Positions 36,063-48,544 of a DNA stretch of 64,000 nucleotides are shown piece by piece (position 1 is the first letter of the stretch; every line of letters starts with the position of its first letter). The DNA is from Reticulitermes speratus (taxonomy: Eukaryota > Arthropoda > Insecta > Blattodea > Rhinotermitidae). The notes under the pieces were generated by a model. It saw only the letters and a list, made by a program, of their open reading frames with translations, was not told the origin of the DNA and made no database searches. The position numbers and the translations under genes are program-made. The DNA lies in the NCBI GenBank assembly GCA_021186555.1, contig JAJKFL010000003.1:46287908-46351907 (forward strand), read 5' to 3'.

Positions 36063-38515
36063 GTGAATATAAATAATCAGGTAAATTTAGAGTGAAAAAG
36101 CCCAGATTTAATGTTTGAGTCGTGATTGTTTAGACTGAAATTTCAGCATACGAGTATTGCAGTGTTTCAATCTACTTCATTCCGCATCTGTTTGAGTAAG
36201 CAGTCGTCACATATTGACAATAATTGAGCCTTATATTTCTGAGGCGCGCATACTTAGGTCTATAATGTAGATTAATTAGTCTATTGGTGTGCAGCTGTTG
36301 TTAGGCAGGCGTCAGTTATATGGAAAACACAAAACGTACTTTGACCACGTAAAGAGACCAAGAGGTTTCAGGCTTTTTCGGTATGCAGTAACTTTCATTG
36401 CTTTAGGATTTGAATGTCGAATATCAGGATTACTGTCTTCTAGGATGTGACGCCGTGTATTTAGATACGTGCGAAATACTCTGGAGGCAAAAGACTTCTC
36501 TCAGCTTTGGCGTTAACGTTTTATAAGTCGTGTCAAACACAATACCATAATAACGCTAACCATGCATTCATCATATTTGCTGTTACGTAATCCTACAGTT
36601 TAAAGGAAAACTTAATGTAGAAATAAGATACATTTCCTTCAACGCATTATTCAGTGCATGTCATTTTTTAAAACCAGTAACATAACGCAGGTTATGGGCC
36701 TAGGTTATGTTGTATATGTTTATGTTTATGTTTGTGTGTTTCTGAGTTTGTGTGTGTATGTTTTTCTGTGTGTGCGTGCGCGCGTGTGTGCGTGTGTGTA
36801 ATTACTTTATTTCCATGTCGTCTTTTATATGTCCTTCCCCCAAAATCAGCTACATAAAACCTGCTTACATTTGTGTCAAATTATACGTGTCCAAATTATG
36901 AACCTTGTTCATACAAATAATTAAACAAATTTGTAATTAGGTGATCGTACAAAAATGATGCAGCTTAATTTCTGGCATATGATGCTGTGTACCTTCGTAG
37001 AGAGTTGCCAGCCTCTCAGAAGAAATTTTCTTAATTACCACTGCCAGCTACTGTTGCCACAGGTAGTCCTTGAATTGATCTGTTATACGAGTATTATATT
37101 ATAGCCCCAGGGAGATAATAAGAATTCACATTTTCATTGTATATTAATGCCATGAATTTGAAAATTTCTTAAGAAAGAGCACGATAGATTTTGTCGCCAT
37201 AATACGTCGCTGTAGTGCCGTCTGGAGCGTAGGTAGCCATTGACTCTTTCATAACAACGCATTGTTAATGGGAACCACTGCCGTCTGGCTATCATGAAAT
37301 GTAAGAATAATCCAGGTGTGACTGGGTCACTCAGCTTCTAATTAAGTCTCTTAAACGTATGTAGGTCTATAGGAGCTAATATTTCCATGTGTTTTCTAAA
37401 CAGAATGAATTCACAACAGCCTTTCCGATGTAAATTCTGAATTTATTTTGAATGAAACTGGATTCTGGTTTTATTTTGAAGAACATTGGAAACAAAGAGA
37501 CGGTGGTTTTAAAACGTATGTCAAGGAAAGAGCGTGTAAACAGGTGAGAGGATTCATCTCCCAATAGGATACAAGGTCCAGTGGCTCCCTCTTGTGAACA
37601 ACTGAATTTGCCATTCTGCCTAACCAGGCTACGAGCCCAGATTCGAACTTTCGATCTCCCAGACACAAGAAATTGATCATCCCTCAAATATAACGTTGGG
37701 TTGTGATTTTGTAAATTTTGTGCTAAGAAATAAATAGGATTCCGTGCGGTTTTTCCGTTTCCCTTGAAGCAAGACCGCAACGGAAGCCACCATTTTCCGT
37801 TCATAGCAAGAAACAAACCGTCTTCAGCTCTGTTCACAAGCGCGCGGCTTCACTTTACGTTGCGTTGCTCCAGTCTGACATGCTTAGTAGTGACTCAATG
37901 GTGCAGGGTGTTACTCTGCTGATGAAGAAACAGCTTGGATGTAAAATTTCTTTGCCCTTATCATGAAAGCCCGCCGTTTTCTCTCCAGAAGTAGTTTAAT
38001 CCTTTCCACATTATCACATTATATTTGTCGAAGATCTCTTTTAGTAAATATTCCTATCTATGCCTAGTTCTTCAGTATGGTCTCATTATTTGAACTTAAG
38101 AAGCTAAAATTAGATGTATCTATTTGTCACCTCTTCCAGGACAGATAACATATTTTGTTAATTTTTTCCTCGTTTATTTGTTCATCACGATCATTTTTTG
38201 TGAATATTTTAGAATTTTAATCTTTGTATTTTATGACTTCTATCTGTATAAATTGGCAATCAAGTTCGATGAAATACGAGTATATGTATGTGAAGTCTGC
38301 AATGAACTACCGATGTTTCGGTGAAACCCTCTCTCGTCCTTCCGGTTCTCAGCTCTATAGAAGACAAGGTGGGGAATATATATAGACACTTTACAATAAA
38401 TGTGGACTTTGTGAAAATGTTAATGCTTATATAAACCCGATAACTGTGACACCGTCGTTAAATAATGTAGGAAGCAAACAAACGTCAATAAATTGAAAAG
38501 GTAATTAATAATTAA
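36063..38515. other. Gene-free intergenic DNA with (GT)n run
   Basis: A tgtgtg/cgcg run lies at about 36731-36800. gatgtgacgccgtgtat at 36444 is a lone end of the CGGCGTCATAT repeat family. An inverted hammerhead-like core (accgatgtttcggtgaaacc) lies at 38308-38327. No gene. Confidence 0.45.
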
Positions 38516-38762
38516 GCCGATCCCAATGGCCGAGCGGTCTTCGGCCGCTCGCTTACTAGGATCGTGGGTTGGAATCCCACCGGGGGCTTGGATGTCTGTC
38601 TCTTGTGTTGTGTGTTGTCAGGTAGGGTCTCTGCGACGGGCTGGTCACTCGTCCAGAGGAGTCCTACCGACTGTGGTGTGTCTAAAGTGTGTGACCATGA
38701 AACCTCGACGAAACGAGGAGGCCCAGGCCCATATAGGCTGTCGAGCCATACAAAAAAAAAAA
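38516..38762 (+). mobile_element. tRNA-headed SINE, family A, copy 3
   Basis: Head gccgatcccaatggccgagc, B-box gtgggttggaatcccaccgg (one change from the usual gttcgaatcc), body to gtcgagccata and a 13-A tail. Flanks aattaataattaa and aattaataatcaa form the target duplication. It is slightly shortened in the tRNA-like part. Confidence 0.9.
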
Positions 38763-40560
38763 ATTAATAATCAAACCTAAGTAACGCTTGGGATAAGATT
38801 ATTTAGTCTACAGCAAAATACAAGCCTTTATTCTGGTAAGGCATTTGCTGGCCCCGTGTGCCGGACGTTTGCATGTGAACATAGCAAGACGTGGACATGT
38901 GCCTTGGGTTTAGTGATCTCATTCACAGAGCCGACCAGTCTGTAGCAGCAGTTATCTGATAACACAGTTAGTGGCTTGTTGTCCGGAAACTTGGGCAGAG
39001 TTCTTACAGTTGCCTTGTTTATGCAAGTTACGGAAATTCCATACAGCTCCGGCCGAATCGCAAACACCTCTATAAGAAATGGAATATTGTTAGTGATAGG
39101 AATTTAATCAAATGAAATGTAGAAGAAACTGTCTCAGTGACGTACCGAATTTATGCTTTATATAGGACACAACCACGTTGTCTGTGTACAGCGTAGAAGC
39201 TTCCGTGTTGTGTTATATTACGAGTAGTGCGCGAGAAATGTAAATTTAAATGTGTGCTTAATGTGGCATTGAAAGTTGTTTTGCAAGAGCTGCTTTATTC
39301 CTTTCCCTATCAGCAACTTGAGTCAGGTGAGTTTCAAATGAAAACAAATCATTGGGCTAAATATCGCAGGTTACTTGGATATTTAAAACTGTATAAGTTT
39401 TTTATTTAATTCATAATTTCCTCTGTATAATAGATTTTTTTTTATTATTGTTTATGCAGTGGCGTCAGCTAGAGAATATTCGTGTTGTGTAAATATGGTT
39501 ATCATACATTATGTTACGTTGGCAGTAGGCCAAAATAGACTTGTTAGAGATGTTTGCTAACAGCTTGTCTTCACCTTGTCAATGTAATGAAGGATGAGTA
39601 GTATAAAGAAAATCGTGAAGTTAAAAGCAGGAAAATATATTGCTACTTTTATTCTAGCAATATAAAACCTATGATTTTTATAAAGTCTCCCCGAGGCACT
39701 CTTCAGCGTCTAGTACAATGGGTACTGGGTCTTTACTCGGGGTAAAGCAGCCGGAGCGTGGTGCCGACCACCCACCTCATTCTAGGTTACCCCGTCTCTT
39801 CCTGCATAAGCATGCCATGGGGTGATCATTACCTGTTAGTCACGCTAGACTCCCGATTTTTTAGTAATGTTTTAAACTAGTAAGTATCTCTGAACACCCA
39901 GAAGTTATGTCTATTATCTTTTAAATAAACTGCTATATTTCTGGCCGCATTGATTTGCGGCGGAGGCTTATGTTATGGCCGGATTCAGCCGAAACTCTTA
40001 GGATTTTTAACTAACACATTTGCTGACATAAATGTTGTTGCTGCAAGGAGCATTCGTGGATTATTACAGACTGGAATTATCGAATGGTTTGTTTTATTTT
40101 CGTTGTGGCATAACTCTATGTCTGTGTGCAAATGGGGCTTCTAATGGACCCATTCTTCATCCTCCGAGTGATACACAAATGAGTATGGGGCACTGGTGAA
40201 ATGATACTGGGAAGGAAAATCCGAGGTATTCGAAAAAAACGGCTATCCCAATGCTACTTCGTCCATCATAAATCCCATATAGTCTATGGTGGAACTGAAA
40301 CCGTGTCTCCGTTGAGAAGTAAATCACTAACAGTGTATGGCATGGCCAACGTTTGGGCAAGTTACTGTGCAGCGTAACTTACTTGATGTGGTAGGACGTA
40401 GATATCTTCACCTGTATTATGGTAATTACATTTGTTTAAGTTAGTTCACGCTTAAATTAGTTTGGTGTAATAGTGCCGTAAATACGTCTTCACTGTCAGA
40501 TTATGACGGCAAATATAAACTGACATATGGGGTTTATATACTATAATACTATAACTGATT
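38763..40560. other. Intergenic DNA containing a truncated family C SINE
   Basis: At about 39685-39810 (gggtactgggtctttactcgg, ggtaaagcagccgg, ccgaccacccacctcattctag) the sequence matches, in plus orientation, the body of the SINE copies at 21.7 and 26.3 kb but lacks the tRNA-like head. The rest has no recognised feature. Confidence 0.55.
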
Positions 40561-40574
40561 ATGCTGTGGAACGC

Positions 40575-40625
40575 TAGTTGCCCCTGATGATGGCCAGTTG
40601 GCCGAAACATATGTAGGGCTTGGGT
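40575..40625 (+). ncRNA. Hammerhead-ribozyme-like motif
   Basis: gcccCTGATGAtggccagttggccGAAAcatatgtagggc has the conserved CUGAUGA (40584-40590) and GAAA (40604-40607) boxes, a GGCC/GGCC stem II with loop AGUU, a tiny CAUAUG stem III, a UA cleavage position and GCCC/GGGC to close stem I. One extra U before stem II (40591) departs from the consensus. Activity is not shown. Minimal hammerheads of this layout are known in Penelope-like and other retroelements. Confidence 0.4.
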
Positions 40626-40739
40626 TTTTAAAACTATTAATGTTTTAATAGTAAGTGCATGTGTTGGTATAGTGTTTACTAGTGATATATGGGGGTTTCT
40701 GTATTTGCTGGCCAGAAGTTCAAGTAAGTAGTGGTGCTG

Positions 40740-40792
40740 TTTTTGGCATACTTGCTACTACTACTACTATACTACTACATCTACTACTTTAA
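40740..40792 (+). repeat. (ACT)n microsatellite
   Basis: A trinucleotide ctactactactactatactac run with small interruptions. Confidence 0.7.
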
Positions 40793-41039
40793 AGAACAAC
40801 GACGACCGCGTCAAAGAAAACATAAGTGACAATAAAGTGCGTTTTTATTTTAGACATAAATGAGACAGGATTCGGTAAATTTCTGAAGCTTGCAAACTCT
40901 ATTCGACCTTTATCTTCATAACGTGGTTGGTTAGTGTGAGATATATTTGATAATGTTTGAGAACTGAGTGAGAGATGATGAGGTAGCAGCTGTGCACTCT
41001 CGTACGTTCCTTTCACAGATCGAAAGTTTCCTACGCTTA

Positions 41040-41520
41040 TTACTTGTCATTCTGAATGCTTACTTTCAGATTGTTTGAAGTGTGAGATTATTACTAAATG
41101 CTTGATGCTTAACATACTCAAGAAGTAGAAATCGCATGGGTTCAAAACTGACAAACATGGAGGGCACAATTTTCTTGCTTAATGTTATGGCACCAGAAAC
41201 ACTGTCTCAACAAACGCAGAACTCTTTGTTGATTGAGCTGACGCATTGTCTTTCTGAAAGAAAGGCATAGGTTGTCTCGTAATCTTACAACTTTTGAAAA
41301 ATGGCATCAGAATATGTTCTATCATATGATTGCTGAAAAATGGACCCACAATCCTATTTGCACTGACAGCACACCGCGCACCTAACTTGTCATGAAATAG
41401 CGCATGGAATTTTCTGCAGAACTAGAGACTTACCTTTTACTCTGAGAGTTCAGTATCCACTAAGATAAAATCAAACTTCATCGCTAAACGTTACGAGTGT
41501 GGGATTCAATTCTCGTATAT
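41040..41520 (-). pseudogene. Tc1/mariner-type transposase fossil
   Basis: On the minus strand, across shifting frames: VTFSDEV, FYLSGY, IVGPFF (as GSIFQQS in one frame), LMPFF, FFQKDNASA, a TLSKKIVP block and LNPCDFYF. This order matches SDEA..F.LSG..N, GPFF, FFQQDGA.AH and LNPCDFYLWG of the same transposase type as at 21-22.6 kb. Several stops and indels are present. The N-terminal half is not found. Confidence 0.65.
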
Positions 41521-41639
41521 ACACACCCAGTGCAGTTCCTACTTCACAAAATTCACTTGTTGTGGAAAGTATATTGACGGTAGTATGTGAATAACACAGA
41601 AACATTAGATGTTATATCCGATTGAAGACGACAGCGAAG

Positions 41640-41705
41640 GGCACAGCAGCTGTTGTTGTTGTTGCTGTTTTTGTTGCTGCTGTTGTTGTTGCTGTTTTGT
41701 TGTTA
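41640..41705 (+). repeat. (TGT/GCT)n-rich low-complexity run
   Basis: A tgttgttgttgctgttt-type run that forces a poly-Cys or poly-Val open frame. It is low complexity and not a gene. Confidence 0.75.
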
Positions 41706-41709
41706 GTAG

Positions 41710-44405
41710 TGATGTGGTTAATAACAGTCTCTGTTACAGTGTTGCTACGAGCAAAGGTCTATGTAAAGCGACTAGTATCTTTTTTTTGTATTGTTTGTCG
41801 GGTTTAAATCTTAGCGCTGTGCTCGACTATACTGACAGAGGTTTTGCGGTGGTTCCCTGGGATCTTCTGTACAAATGCCGGTATAATGCGCCAGATTTGG
41901 CCACTGAGTTTTTTCTTACATTCACTTCCAAAATATTTCTTCAGATACCTGATGATAAAAGACAGTTCTAAGGGTACTTTACAGATCGAAGTTACAACAT
42001 AGTGAAATGTGGTTAATTTATAAACTTTTTGAATTATTTATAAATTATTTTTGCGGTCAGTTTATCTTTACAGCAATGGTTTTAAGACCTTTCTCATTTT
42101 GAGGCCATAATATAACGACGAATTTTATAAAAAGATTCATGTGATTCAGTCTTCCTGACTTCTATGAGAGATTGAATTTTGTATGCATCTGCTTAAGTTT
42201 ATTATATCTTTAGCGTTCCTGAGCTGATTTTGCTTCAGCCTTATTGAAGCAAATATTTACCTCTACTTAATTTCTGTAGTGTTTTGACGATCACAAAACC
42301 TTATTACACTTTCATGTGGGACTACTTCCCTTCCGGACTTTGGTCATTTTGTAGTGTTAAAAAAATACTGAACCTGAGAACAAAGTGTCGAAAAATGGTA
42401 CTAGTACCCCACTCACATAGAATGACGGTTAATTGAATAGGGATTTTCAGACAGAGAATATACTGTATATATGAGCGTACAACAATTTTTATGTCGGTCT
42501 CCATTATGTGACCTGTTTGGCCGACTACAATAAAGTTTGTTACATGGCGTCTCTGTTATTAGAATGTCACCTTTTGAATTTTGATCCATTTTAAACGTTT
42601 TAATGGATATTTTACGTTACGTATATTAATAATATTACACATTCTGGTTTGACTGATATGTGTTATTAATACATAACATGTGAGACCTTTATTAGGTGAA
42701 TGTTATCTTACGAAAATGGTGTCCATCTGAGTTTAGATTAATCCTGCCATTACTTCAACGCTTTTGCGGTTTTAGCCTTACACGCAAAGTTTTTTTTCTC
42801 TCTCGAAAATAATACGTGAATGAAAGTTGCAGGTATGTCGGTCCATAAAATATACACCTTATGTCCATTGCTGCAGGATACTTATGTAAATCAGGCTTAC
42901 TGTCGCTAGGCCATCTAAGTGATATCTGCTTCATTTGCATTAATCTGACATAAATGCATAGCAGTCAGGTGACAGGTTTTAAGCACACTCAGAAAGTTGA
43001 GAAATGCGACTTTGCTTAGTCTCTCTATTCTAGACTCCCCCTGGACGGATTTTCGAGACATTTTATATTGAAGAGTTTTGAAGTCTGTGGAAGGTAAATT
43101 CAAATTTGGTTAAAATCGAACAAAAAACGGGCACTTTATATGAAGACCTGCATATATTTAGAATTACCTTGGTTAGTAGCGTTGATATTGGTCGATAGTT
43201 GTCTAATTGATATTGATTTTCCTTATTTCTTCGTGCAATTAGATTGGTACATAATAAGAAAAATAAAAACGTGTGTTTAAAATATTAGCATTTATTTATT
43301 TTATCTAGGAATATGAATTGTGGTGTTTACATAGAATATGAACTACGTGCAACACGGTACCTTTCTGGCGCCTGGAATTTGGAGGTGGCTCCTAGATTTC
43401 TGGAAAAGTTTTGGACCCTTTCATATACAAATAACAAAAGGACCGTAAACAGGGCACATATGAAACAAACACAAAAAACAGGAGATTTTCTTGAGTAATA
43501 CATTAAGACATGTAATATTAAACTAAAAATTCTCTAGGAAATTTTAGCTCGATATTTTTCTTTCTAAAATATCATAACCTCTACAAACTAAACTTGCCGT
43601 GATGGCACACCTGACAGAAAAATAGGGGCTAAGTAATAATAATGATAATGACAGTAATATCAATAATAATAATAATAATAATAATAATTTTGATTTCATT
43701 TCAGAATAAAAGTTTCGTAGAAATGACCACCTTTTGACACCTGATTTTCTCGAGTGCAGTCGCTTTTGAAACAATTTTTTACAAATCTTACTTTGTAGTG
43801 CTATTTGCACCTTATTTCTCTAAATATATTTCAATTTTTTTTTACTTGCCCTCTATTATTTCTCTGCGTGTTAGTTACTCATTCACATTTAAACATTTAT
43901 TTCACCAGAACTGCATCATCAACTTTGGTAATTCCAACCAGGCCAACAATATATGTGTAATATCTTCAGTGTCCAAATATTGAGGACAGCTACCTGCGTG
44001 ATGACGTATGAAACACCATCTAATTCACACCGTATTTGTACCGCGCTGGTAACATTTCTGTCAAGTTGGTAACATTCTTACTCTGTATTGTTAGATCGGG
44101 CTTCTAAATATCACGGACCGATGGGGTTTCGTGCTTTTGCTCAGTTTTCCACGAAAACATCGGGTTATTAGCTCAGATTGGACCACGATCACTTCGTTTT
44201 ACTACCCATTGTATTTGTCAGTCATCATTCTACCATTAGGCGCCATAAAATTTGAGCTATTGGCAGTGTCATTAAATAAAACCATATAAGAAAAATATCT
44301 AAGAAGCCTACTTATGTCTACGAATAATAAATAAATAAATACGTAATAAATAAATTACAATGTCAGTGAGGCATGAAATTTAGAAAACGATATGTTTTGT
44401 AACAA
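41710..44405. other. Gene-free intergenic DNA with (AAT)n run
   Basis: An aataataat run lies at about 43657-43687. No gene is supported and no other repeat is recognised. Confidence 0.45.
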
Positions 44406-44412
44406 CAAAATT

Positions 44413-44640
44413 GGCCGTGCCATGGCTCAGGCGGTTAGTCGTCGGCCTCCTACCGCGGAGGTCCGGGTTCGATCCCGGGTCAGTCCATGTGGGATTTGTA
44501 GTAAACAAAGTGGCACTGGGACTGGTTTTTCCCCGAATACTTCGGTTTTCCCCTGTCAATTTTATTCCACCGGTGCTCCATTACTTGGAAAAATGAAAAC
44601 AAAATTGATCATCTTTCTCTTCATCTTTATCACAGGGTTG
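44413..44640 (+). mobile_element. tRNA-headed SINE, family B, copy 1
   Basis: Head ggccgtgccatggctcaggc (A-box region), B-box ccgggttcgatcccgggtca, then gtccatgtgggatttgtag, ggttttccccgaatacttcgg and a tail ending atcatctttctcttcatctt. The B-box is intact. The body matches the copy at 48.3-48.5 kb. Confidence 0.87.
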
Positions 44641-44699
44641 CACAATACGCCTTAAGGCTGCGGTGCGTCCGTAGCATCTGCTGCGGGACCCTTCTAAGA

Positions 44700-44775
44700 A
44701 AGAAAAGCTCATTGTGATTTGAGGCTTCCGCCGCGATGTGATTGAAATCTTCGGCTTTCTGGGCTCTAACGCAGG
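44700..44775 (-). repeat. Tail fragment of the hairpin/foldback family
   Basis: On the minus strand, cagaaagccgaagatttc and atcacatcgcggcggaagcc match the tail that follows the hairpin at 14.9 kb and the foldback at 60.1 kb. No hairpin arms are retained here. Confidence 0.5.
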
Positions 44776-44779
44776 GTCG

Positions 44780-46790
44780 GAAATTAGTTGGCTCGATCTC
44801 TAAGGTTTCAGACACGCATAGGGGGGACCGCTAGGTTAGTACATCGGCTGACACAGACAACACTGACAGGACTTTGTGGATTCGCTGTCTGCAAGGTAAT
44901 ACCGCAGCAGTATCTTTAGTTAAGCTACCAACGTTTCCTTTCACATTCTCCTCATCTCGTTATGAACTTGTTATCTAGTATTCGATATGTGTACTGATAC
45001 AATCACTGAATTATGAACAGAGTAGTCTTATTAGGGAAAATCGTGTATGTGTTTTGGTTTAGCGGGTAGTGGAGGAGGGGTTCCAGAGAGCTGTATCATT
45101 TTGTTGGTTTGTATTGTGGTACTGAGGGTAGGGGATGAATGGCTACTGGCATGCAGTCAATGTACAACTAACAATGTGGTTGTGAACAGATTGTGTGTGA
45201 CATGAACCTATTAGCGGCGTCCTCTAAGCACACGTAATGACAGTTCGCTGGCAGGGATATGTGGCCCGGTGTTGTCAAGTTAATGCAAACAGCCTACTTG
45301 GCTTGTTGCTTTTCGGTCATTATGACGCAATCAACAAAGTCCAGAGAGGCAGTGTGGTTGTGTTTTGTGGGTTGGGAAAATTCGGTGCTTTACAATCCTA
45401 TTATTTTACGCAGGTCTTGCGATTTCTGGCAGCGCTTAAACAAGGGGGACAACTCACACAGACTCACCTCCCATAGAATGGTGAGACAGTCGGTCGGTGG
45501 GTATGAGAGCGGAAGGGTGTAGAGGGTGAAGCATGATGAAACCAAAGGGCACAAAAACGCATGTTATTTTGTGATGAGTGTACGTATTAAAGGAAATTAA
45601 ATTTGTTCTATGTGTTAAAATTGCCGTTTAAAGTCCACTGGTACGTGTATAGGCCTATATATAGTTTGCTGTAGCGTTAAGAAAAAGCTCTATATGATTT
45701 TCTATGATTATCACAAAAAACACGTATCACTTCTCTCTGCATATTTAATCTGTTGGTCTTCGCAATGAGCATATTCAGTGTTTTGTGAGAGGTACGACTT
45801 AAAGAATTATATAACATGTAGGCGAACATCAGACCGAGGTGATTAGTCAGCCTCACGCCTCGGCCACTTTAACACCCGGGAAAGGAGGTCAGGCTTCCAT
45901 TGGACAGGCGGCTTGGTGGCTCCAGAATCGCCTGGAGGCTTTGGGAGGTAGGGAGGGACAGAAAATCTGTTGGCCTGTCGAGAATCTGAACCGAATTCCT
46001 CTGTCTTCCGGTCACTATCCAAGCCAGTACATAGACTGAAATATTCTGGCTTCATGGAAAGCAGATTGCTAGGTAAATTTGCCCAGAACCACGCAAGGGA
46101 TTTAATGATATTCATTCGTTCCTTACCATTTAGCTATCTGTAGGACCCGGCATGATTAATGTAGTATAGCAACTTGATTTCACTCTGTCATTACTTAAGA
46201 ATTGTTTATTTTGTATAGACTTTTTAGTTTACAGTTTTAAACATTTAATGCTTCTTGCGTCATGTTGAATCTTAATTGTACGAGTTATATAATGAAACAC
46301 TAAGTTGAAGATCAAAATTGCATAACACATAATTACTGGGAGATTTTTATGATGGATTTCTTAAAAGTTCGAAACTGGAAAGTCTGGATAAATAGGATAT
46401 TTTATGTAATGACATGTAAAGACAAGCTGCTACATAAGTCTTTGTGTTGCAGAGAGGTTTAGATGTCAGTCACGATACTAATGCCGCGACAGGAATGTTG
46501 TTGCTTAGCGCTTCCATCTTAAATGTACTGTAAATAACTGGAAACTAATGGCAAATGGAGGTTAGCACTTCGCAGCAGATCTAAAGACCCACGTCACTAT
46601 CTCACTGTACTCCCACTATGCATATTATCTTTTCTCTCTGGTGCTGATCAGAAGCTGTCACAAAGAAAAAGGAATTTGTTTTCAAACCAACATAAGTTTT
46701 TGAAATTCAAATTAATTATATATATTATATAAAATTATATAAATTATATATAATTATAATTTTATATAATTATAATATATATATATAATT
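44780..46790. other. Intergenic DNA with a degenerate family C SINE
   Basis: At about 45838-45990 cctcggccactttaacacccgggaa, tccattggacaggcggctt and gtcgagaatctgaaccg follow the order of the family C SINE in minus orientation, heavily diverged. The rest shows nothing recognisable. AT-rich DNA at 46715-46790 leads into the next SINE. Confidence 0.45.
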
Positions 46791-46792
46791 AT

Positions 46793-47054
46793 GCCGATCC
46801 CAGTGGCCGTGCGGTGTAAGGCGTGGGTCTTGGGCCGCTCGCTTACTAGAATCGTGGGTTCGAATCCCACCGGGGGCATGGATGTCTGTCTCTTGTGAGT
46901 GTTGTGTGTTGTCAGGTAGAGGTCTCTGCGACGGGCTGGTCACTCGTCCAGATGAGTTCTACCGAGTATGGTGCGTCTGAAATGTGTGTGACCATGAAAC
47001 CTCGAAATGAGGAGGCCTAGGCACCCGAAAAGGGGCTGTTGAGCCATAAAAAAA
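46793..47054 (+). mobile_element. tRNA-headed SINE, family A, copy 4
   Basis: Head gccgatcccagtggccgtgc, B-box gtgggttcgaatcccaccgg, body to gttgagccata and an A tail. Both borders carry tatataattat, an 11-bp target duplication in AT-rich DNA. Confidence 0.92.
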
Positions 47055-47059
47055 TATAT

Positions 47060-48115
47060 AATTATATATTATATTTATGTATTCTTATTTATTTACTTAT
47101 AGCTTATCATTTACCAAAGCAATCAGTAGTTCAGCCTATGTAGCGTCGAATGGGAGGACGTTTAGTGAATCAAGAATTGGTTAGGATTTGGAAGGAAAGA
47201 GTTCTGGTCTAATCTATTGTGCCACCCCAGGCTTTTCCTTGAGTGACAGGAATAGTATGAAGAATGTTTTTAAATAGTCGACGCGCGTGCCGGGACTTTA
47301 AGCCGGAACTTAGCGACTACGAAGTTGTAATACTGCTAACTCAATGGGGACGATGATCCTCGCGACAGGATTATCATATTAGGAAAACTGAGGGTAGGAT
47401 TCGGCGGAAAAAAATTCAGAACCAAAATACTGGAGAACATTATCTTGATGTTCTGCCTGCTTACTTTCTGACTCTCACTTGTGTCGCCTTGCTGAGCCAC
47501 CATCTCACTCGCTGTTTCACTTTCATCGATAAACACATGTTAAATGTTCTTGAAGTTTCAAACCGGAGACTGTATGAACATTTTCCAGGAGATTTAACAT
47601 TTGTTGGCCGCTTTCCCCATTAACTCTTTGTGTGTAGATTAGTCTCCTCTGACGCTGCACAGGTATTCAGTGAGGCAGTAACAAAATCCCGGTTTACAAC
47701 TTACAACTCATTTTGCCAACAAAGAACTCTGATCTTGTCTTCATAATAGGCGTGATTATCAAATGTCTCCTTAGTATTCAGTAAATAAATAGTAATGTAT
47801 GCCTATGCCTGTTTAAAGTGTTATAGAATTGCAGTGTGCTGTTGAAACAAAATACCTTACTACAGTAGGTAGAAGATAATTGAAATGTTTTCTATAGAAT
47901 TAAATATCATAGGCGAGAGAGAACGATGTTTTCGCAGTCTGTATCGTCTTATCCGCCTGAAAATTACGGGAAGGGACTATATACACATTTATGTATTGTA
48001 TCTTTCGCGGCGACAAAATGGAATGAATACTTCTCGGCCTAAGAGCCGCGTCGTTTTGTTTAAATCAGCCAGCGTTTCAGAGAGCTAAGCTCTCTTTCTC
48101 CAGCATCAAGATCGT
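47060..48115. other. Gene-free intergenic DNA
   Basis: No gene or repeat family recognised. The short open frame at 47.3-47.5 kb has no motif. Confidence 0.45.
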
Positions 48116-48139
48116 GAAATACTCGATACCCAGGCTGTC

Positions 48140-48539
48140 CGTAATATTATATAGCAGTGCCAGGCCTGAGGCCAGCAGGCCCCTCGAGGCCACCCGTAAA
48201 ATGGTGGCCAAGTCGACACAACGAATCGTGCCCAGCGCTGTTCAGCTAGGCACTTCCCGGTTACCCTGACTGAGGTTTTTCCGTGATTTTTCCTCAGTTG
48301 TAAGGTGAATTCCAGGGCAAATGCAAAGATGGGGCCTGTGATGAAGATGATTGTTTTATTTTTTCGTTGTAATGGAGCACCGGTGGAATGAAATTGACAG
48401 GGAAAACCGAAGCACTCGGGAAGAAACCTGTCCCAGTGCCACTTTGTCCACCACAAATCCCACATGGACTGACCCTGGATCGAACCCAGGCCTCCGCGGT
48501 GAGAGACCGGCGACTAACCGCCTGAGCCATGGCACGGCC
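48140..48539 (-). mobile_element. tRNA-headed SINE, family B, copy 2 (longer, composite)
   Basis: The minus strand starts ggccgtgccatggctcaggc, has the B-box tgggttcgatccaggg and the same body as the 44.4-kb copy to about 48340. It then continues about 200 bp further (catcacaggccccatctttg, ctgaggaaaaatcacgg, ggtaaccgggaagtgcc) before ending near ggcactgc. The added part may be the parent LINE-like tail or a second element. Confidence 0.8.
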
Positions 48540-48544
48540 TCAAA

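Noticed and set aside
41609..41971. 120-codon frame beginning with a poly-Cys run
   Set aside because: Driven by a tgt/gct low-complexity run; nothing after it resembles a domain.
44413..44490. Possible tRNA gene
   Set aside because: A- and B-boxes are present but the cloverleaf is not complete and the sequence continues into a SINE body; the same holds for the other SINE heads.
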